Assembly: GCA_902493665.1 (NCBI GenBank)
Contig: CABUQL010000032.1
Span: forward strand, 1 to 9,131
Direction: 5' to 3'
DNA: 9,131 bases
From: an uncultured Eubacteriales bacterium
Lineage (GTDB): Bacteria; Bacillota; Clostridia; UMGS1810
Positions 6,090 to 9,131 of the stretch are shown here, piece after piece. Position numbers and translations under genes: made by a program. The first letter of the stretch is position 1. Every line of letters begins with the position of its first letter. Under the pieces are notes generated by a model. That model had not been told where the DNA came from. It made no database searches and was given only the letters and a program-made list of their open reading frames with translations.

Positions 6090-6929
6090 TTATTTTTTTA
6101 GTTTTCTGTTTTTTGCCGCCGTAAGTGTATTTCGCATAAGCATTGCTATTGTCATGGGTCCTACACCGCCCGGAACGGGTGTGATGTATGACGCTTTTTT
6201 CTCGGCGCTTTCAAAATCAACATCGCCGACAAGCTTTTTGTTTTCGAGTCTGTTCATGCCCACGTCTATAACAATTGCGCCTTCTTTAATGTAATCTCCG
6301 GTTATCACCGCCGCAACCAGAATGTCTGCGGTTTTGCAGATTTCCTTAAGATTTTTTGTTTTGGAATGGCATATTGTAACCGTTGCGTTTTTATGGAGAA
6401 GAAGCATTGCCTGAGGTTTGCCGACTATATTGCTTCTGCCGACAACAACGGCGTTTTTGCCGCAGATATCAATGCCCGATTCATTAATAAGCTCCATTAC
6501 GCCTGCCGGTGTGCAGGGGAGAAAATCAAAATTGCCAATCATAATTTTTCCGACGTTTACAGGGTGAAATGCGTCAACGTCTTTTTCGGGATTTATCGCA
6601 TTGATTATTGTTTCTTCGTTTATGTGTTTCGGGAGCGGAAGCTGAACGAGTATACCGTCGATTTCATCATCGCTGTTAAGTTTTTTAACGAGATTTAAAA
6701 GCTCCTCTTCGCTTGTTTCTTCGCCGAGTGCATATTCTCTTGAAAGATATCCTATTTCTTCACATGCTCTTTTTTTGGAATTTACATAAACTCTTGATGC
6801 CGGGTCGTTTCCGACAATTACAACCGCAAGTCCGGGAGTAACCCCTTTACTTTTTAAAACTTCGGTTTCTTTCTTTAGAGCGTCCTTTATTTTTTGCGAT
6901 ACCATTTTGCCGTCCAGTATTTTTGCCAT
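6090..6929 (-). CDS. folD: Bifunctional methylenetetrahydrofolate dehydrogenase/cyclohydrolase FolD
   Basis: Converts 5,10-methylene-THF to 10-formyl-THF in two steps, balancing one-carbon supply for purines and thymidylate. The start chosen is the ATG at 6929-6927 (279 residues, MAKILDGK...), the standard FolD N-terminus with AAAGGAG at 6936-6942. A longer frame from 7004 adds 25 unrelated residues. Catalytic positions are present: Tyr48 and Lys52 in YVNSKKRA, Gln96 in VQLPLP, and Asp119 in KDVDAFHP (the second residue after this Asp-containing core is often Gly, here Ala120). The NADP-binding loop GRSNIVGKP (164-172) and the C-terminal signature PVPGGVGPMT (251-260) are intact, and length is normal. 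The first 83 bp overlap the 3' end of ygiQ in another frame, and the stop is 19 bp before the phosphatase gene. Confidence 0.97.
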   Translation of the reverse strand: MAKILDGKMVSQKIKDALKKETEVLKSKGVTPGLAVVIVGNDPASRVYVNSKKRACEEIGYLSREYALGEETSEEELLNLVKKLNSDDEIDGILVQLPLPKHINEETIINAINPEKDVDAFHPVNVGKIMIGNFDFLPCTPAGVMELINESGIDICGKNAVVVGRSNIVGKPQAMLLLHKNATVTICHSKTKNLKEICKTADILVAAVITGDYIKEGAIVIDVGMNRLENKKLVGDVDFESAEKKASYITPVPGGVGPMTIAMLMRNTLTAAKNRKLKK

Positions 6930-8811
6930 TTTTTTCTCCTTTGTAAATTTTATTTGTATTGTTTTTGCTATTCTTATTTGTGCTGTTTTTTCCGGAATTT
7001 GCATAGTTTTTGTTTTGCACTGCCGGTCTTATAAGACAGTCTTTTGAAAATCCTATAAGATCCTCTCTGCCTGCTTTTTTAAGCGCCTTTAAAACAAGCG
7101 CATAGTTTTCTTTTTTTGTAAACTGCAAAAGCGCTCTTTGCATTCTTTTTTCTTCAAAATCCTTCGGGACGTAAACTTCTTTAAGCGTAAACGGGTCAAG
7201 TCCCGTGTAAAACATTGAAGTCGAAACCGTAAAAGGCGTCGGATAAAAATCCTGAACCTGTTCGGGGTGGAGATTGTGTTTTTTAATGTAGAGCGCAAGC
7301 TCAATTGCATCGTCAAGCGTACTTCCGGGGTGGCTCGACATGAGGTAGGGGACAAGATACTGTTCTTTACCGATTTTTTTGTTTATTGCATAAAACTTGT
7401 CCGCAAACTTGTCGTAAACCGCACGTGACGGTTTACCCATTTTTGATAAAACATTGTCGCTGATGTGCTCCGGCGCGACCTTTAACTGACCGCTTACGTG
7501 ATGCTTTAAAAGCTCGTAGAAAAATTCATCGTTTTTGTCGTTTATAAGATAGTCGTATCTGATTCCCGAACGTATAAAAACCTTTTTAACATTCGGAAGA
7601 TTTCTTAATTTTTTGAGCAGCGCAAGATACTCGCTGTGGTCGATTTTTAAGTTTTTGCAGGGTTTGGGGTAAAGACATCTTTTGTCACGGCAAACACCGT
7701 ATTTAAGTTGTTTGTCGCATGCGGGACCGTGAAAATTTGCGGTGGGTCCGCCGACGTCGTGAATATATCCCTTAAAATCTTTGTCCCATATTATTTTTTG
7801 CGCCTCCGACAAAACCGATTTTTCGCTTCTTGTTGTAACAACTCTGCCCTGATGGAACGTAAGTGCGCAAAAATTGCAGCCACCGTAGCAGCCGCGGTTG
7901 TTTGTAATACTAAATTTTACCTCGCTTATTGCGGGAACACCGCCGTCTTTTTCATACATCGGGTGATAGGTGCGCATATACGGGAGTGCATAAACCTTGT
8001 CGAGTTCATGTGTTGTAAGCGGTGACATGGGTTTATTCTGAACAAGATATTTTCCCTGGCACATCTGAACAATCGGCTTTCCCGTTACGGCGTCCTGTTC
8101 GTAGTATTCAATTGCGGTTGCTTTTGAATACAAAACTTTATCGGTTGAAACTTCTTCAAAAGAAGGAACACTTACGTAATTTTCACCGAGATAATCTATA
8201 TTTGTGCGCACATAGCAGCACCCGTCAACGTTTGTTTTGGATAAATCTTTTCCCTCACGCATTGCGTTTGCAAGCTTTAAAATGGATTTTTCGCCCATTC
8301 CGTAGCTTAAAACATCGGCACGTGTATCAAAAAGAATGGAACGGCGCACCTTGTTGTCCCAGTAATCGTAATGCGCAAAACGCCTGAGCGACGCCTCAAC
8401 GCCGCCTATTATAATTTTAACTTTTCCGAATGCTTCTCTTATTCTGTTACAGTAAACAATTGTTGCTCTGTCGGGTCTTAAGCCTGCCTTTCCGCCGGGA
8501 GAGTAAAAATCCTCGCTGCGGATTTTTTTGTTTACCGTGTAGTGGTTAACCATTGAATCTATGTTTCCGGCAGAAACCAAAAATCCGTATCTGGGAGCGC
8601 CGAGTTTTTTAAAATCATCGGTGTTTTTCCAGTTCGGCTGGGCTATAATTCCAACTTTAAATCCTGCGCTTTCAAGAACACGTGTAATTATGGCGTGTCC
8701 GAAACTTGGGTGATCCACATATGCGTCGCCGCACACGTAAATAAAGTCGAGCTGTTTAATTTTTCTTTTTTCCATATCCTTTTTGGATACGGGCAAAAAA
8801 TCTTTTTTCAC
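6847..8811 (-). CDS. ygiQ: YgiQ family radical SAM protein (UPF0313)
   Basis: A 654-residue protein with the N-terminal YgiQ domain (about 1-290, including GDAYVDHPSFGHAI at 28-41) followed by a radical SAM domain. The cluster motif is RGCYGGCNFC, with Cys308, Cys312 and Cys315 binding the 4Fe-4S cluster that cleaves S-adenosylmethionine. Four further cysteines (365, 374, 379, 385) form a tight group that may bind a second cluster. The family is widespread, but I know of no firmly established reaction. The start is GTG at 8811, with AAAGGA at 8820-8825. The FLPVSKKDM beginning matches the usual family N-terminus better than the ATG at codon 13. The last ~57 residues are an odd Asn/Lys-rich tail, partly encoded over folD. 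It follows ftsK by 52 bp. Confidence 0.93.
   Translation of the reverse strand: MKKDFLPVSKKDMEKRKIKQLDFIYVCGDAYVDHPSFGHAIITRVLESAGFKVGIIAQPNWKNTDDFKKLGAPRYGFLVSAGNIDSMVNHYTVNKKIRSEDFYSPGGKAGLRPDRATIVYCNRIREAFGKVKIIIGGVEASLRRFAHYDYWDNKVRRSILFDTRADVLSYGMGEKSILKLANAMREGKDLSKTNVDGCCYVRTNIDYLGENYVSVPSFEEVSTDKVLYSKATAIEYYEQDAVTGKPIVQMCQGKYLVQNKPMSPLTTHELDKVYALPYMRTYHPMYEKDGGVPAISEVKFSITNNRGCYGGCNFCALTFHQGRVVTTRSEKSVLSEAQKIIWDKDFKGYIHDVGGPTANFHGPACDKQLKYGVCRDKRCLYPKPCKNLKIDHSEYLALLKKLRNLPNVKKVFIRSGIRYDYLINDKNDEFFYELLKHHVSGQLKVAPEHISDNVLSKMGKPSRAVYDKFADKFYAINKKIGKEQYLVPYLMSSHPGSTLDDAIELALYIKKHNLHPEQVQDFYPTPFTVSTSMFYTGLDPFTLKEVYVPKDFEEKRMQRALLQFTKKENYALVLKALKKAGREDLIGFSKDCLIRPAVQNKNYANSGKNSTNKNSKNNTNKIYKGEKNGKNTGRQNGIAKNKGRSKERNRSFKK
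6936..6942 (-). promoter_or_regulatory. Ribosome binding site of folD, located inside the ygiQ coding sequence
   Basis: AAAGGAG on the minus strand, six bases before the ATG at 6929. It decides the folD start against the upstream in-frame ATG at 7004. These same bases encode part of the basic tail of the YgiQ protein. Confidence 0.85.
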
Positions 8812-8863
8812 GCCTTGTGTCCTTTCTTTTTTATTGTTTATTAATTAGGGAAGACAAAAAGCA
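8812..8863 (-). other. Short intergenic gap between ftsK and ygiQ
   Basis: A 52-bp gap containing the ygiQ ribosome binding site AAAGGA (8820-8825). I see no hairpin followed by a T run and no clear promoter, so read-through from ftsK into ygiQ is likely. Confidence 0.5.
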
Positions 8864-9131
8864 TTAACCTCTTCCGCCTGCAATCATTTCGTTGTATTCG
8901 TCTCTTGTAATGAGCACCTGTCTGGGCTTGTTGCCGTCCAGACCACTTATTATACCCCTTGCTTCCATTTGGTCGATTATGCTTCCGGCACGGTTATAGC
9001 CTATACGGAATCTCCTTTGCAAAAGCGACGTTGAAATTGAACCGCTGTCAATTGCAAGTTCAATTGCGCTCGGCAAAAGCTCGTCGTTGTCGCCCGGGTC
9101 ATCGCCCTCGGGTTTGTAAACTTCTTCTGCG
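8864..9131 (-). CDS. ftsK: DNA translocase FtsK/SpoIIIE, C-terminal end (partial, cut by window edge)
   Basis: About 88 codons of the 3' end of a gene that runs off the right edge with no start codon in view. A short acidic linker (KPEGDDPGDNDE) leads into a gamma domain. This has the hallmark LQRRFRIGYNRAGSIIDQME, the winged helix that reads the polar KOPS/SRS sequences on the chromosome and orients the motor, followed by GIISGLDGNKPRQVLIT. The family pumps DNA across the septum during division (FtsK) or sporulation (SpoIIIE). The visible part cannot tell which paralogue this is. The stop TAA is at 8866-8864. It is probably the upstream partner of ygiQ. Confidence 0.95.
   Translation of the reverse strand, partial: AEEVYKPEGDDPGDNDELLPSAIELAIDSGSISTSLLQRRFRIGYNRAGSIIDQMEARGIISGLDGNKPRQVLITRDEYNEMIAGGRG

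Noticed and set aside
6366..6698. 110-codon plus-strand open frame opposite folD
   Set aside because: It has a plausible length, but it is entirely antisense to conserved FolD sequence and resembles no family I know.
6930..7004. N-terminal extension of folD from an ATG at 7004
   Set aside because: The extra 25 residues come from the A-rich ygiQ tail in another frame, and the ATG at 6929 has a strong AAAGGAG and begins the standard FolD sequence.
7089..7355. Minus-strand open frame inside ygiQ in another frame
   Set aside because: Overlaps well-conserved YgiQ sequence; Arg/Leu-rich composition typical of an out-of-frame read.
7708..8387. Two plus-strand open frames opposite ygiQ (7708-8025 and 8022-8387) that nearly touch
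   Set aside because: The overlapping start and stop looked like a coupled pair, but both are antisense to the conserved YgiQ core, including its cysteine motif, and show no recognisable domain.
8864..9076. A 70-residue stand-alone protein starting at a TTG at 9076
   Set aside because: The frame stays open to the window edge and encodes the acidic linker before the gamma domain, so this is the tail of a longer FtsK/SpoIIIE gene.

Overview
The window looks like ordinary core chromosome from an AT-rich, low-GC Firmicute, most likely a member of the Clostridia. The evidence is the Firmicute-type RpoD, the dgt-dnaG-rpoD gene order (which I recall from clostridial genomes), a DUF421/YetF protein and a DUF975 protein, and strong AGGAGG-like ribosome binding sites. 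No species can be named from the sequence alone.

Layout. At the left edge (1-385, minus) is the 5' part of a DUF975 membrane protein. It is transcribed divergently, across a 141-bp AT-rich gap, from a DUF421/YetF membrane protein (527-1231, plus). A bidirectional hairpin terminator (1293-1335) separates that gene from the convergent end of a long minus-strand cluster. Read in the direction of transcription, from right to left, the cluster is: ftsK/spoIIIE (3' end only, running off the right edge), a YgiQ-type radical SAM protein, folD, a histidine-phosphatase-family protein, dgt (dNTP triphosphohydrolase), dnaG (primase) and rpoD (housekeeping sigma factor).

How the genes fit together. Gaps inside the cluster are small (18-52 bp) except before dnaG (114 bp), and ygiQ overlaps folD by 83 bp. 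I see no strong terminator inside the cluster, so it may be one long transcription unit, with a possible extra promoter before dnaG. The end of the cluster is a variant of the macromolecular-synthesis operon: primase and sigma factor are preceded by a dNTPase rather than by ribosomal protein S21. FolD supplies one-carbon units for purine and thymidylate synthesis, Dgt hydrolyses dNTPs, DnaG primes replication and FtsK moves chromosomal DNA at division. The theme is therefore nucleotides, DNA replication and the cell cycle, with two proteins of unknown role (YgiQ and the phosphatase).

I found no mobile element, CRISPR array, phage gene, defence island or RNA gene, and nothing that amounts to a new system. 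The points most worth a second look are the 83-bp ygiQ/folD overlap with its Lys/Asn-rich tail, a 20-bp near-identical motif shared by the DUF975 and dnaG upstream regions, and a palindrome overlapping the dnaG copy. Three start codons were reassigned from the longest reading frame: dnaG to 4202, folD to 6929, and ftsK treated as open to the edge.
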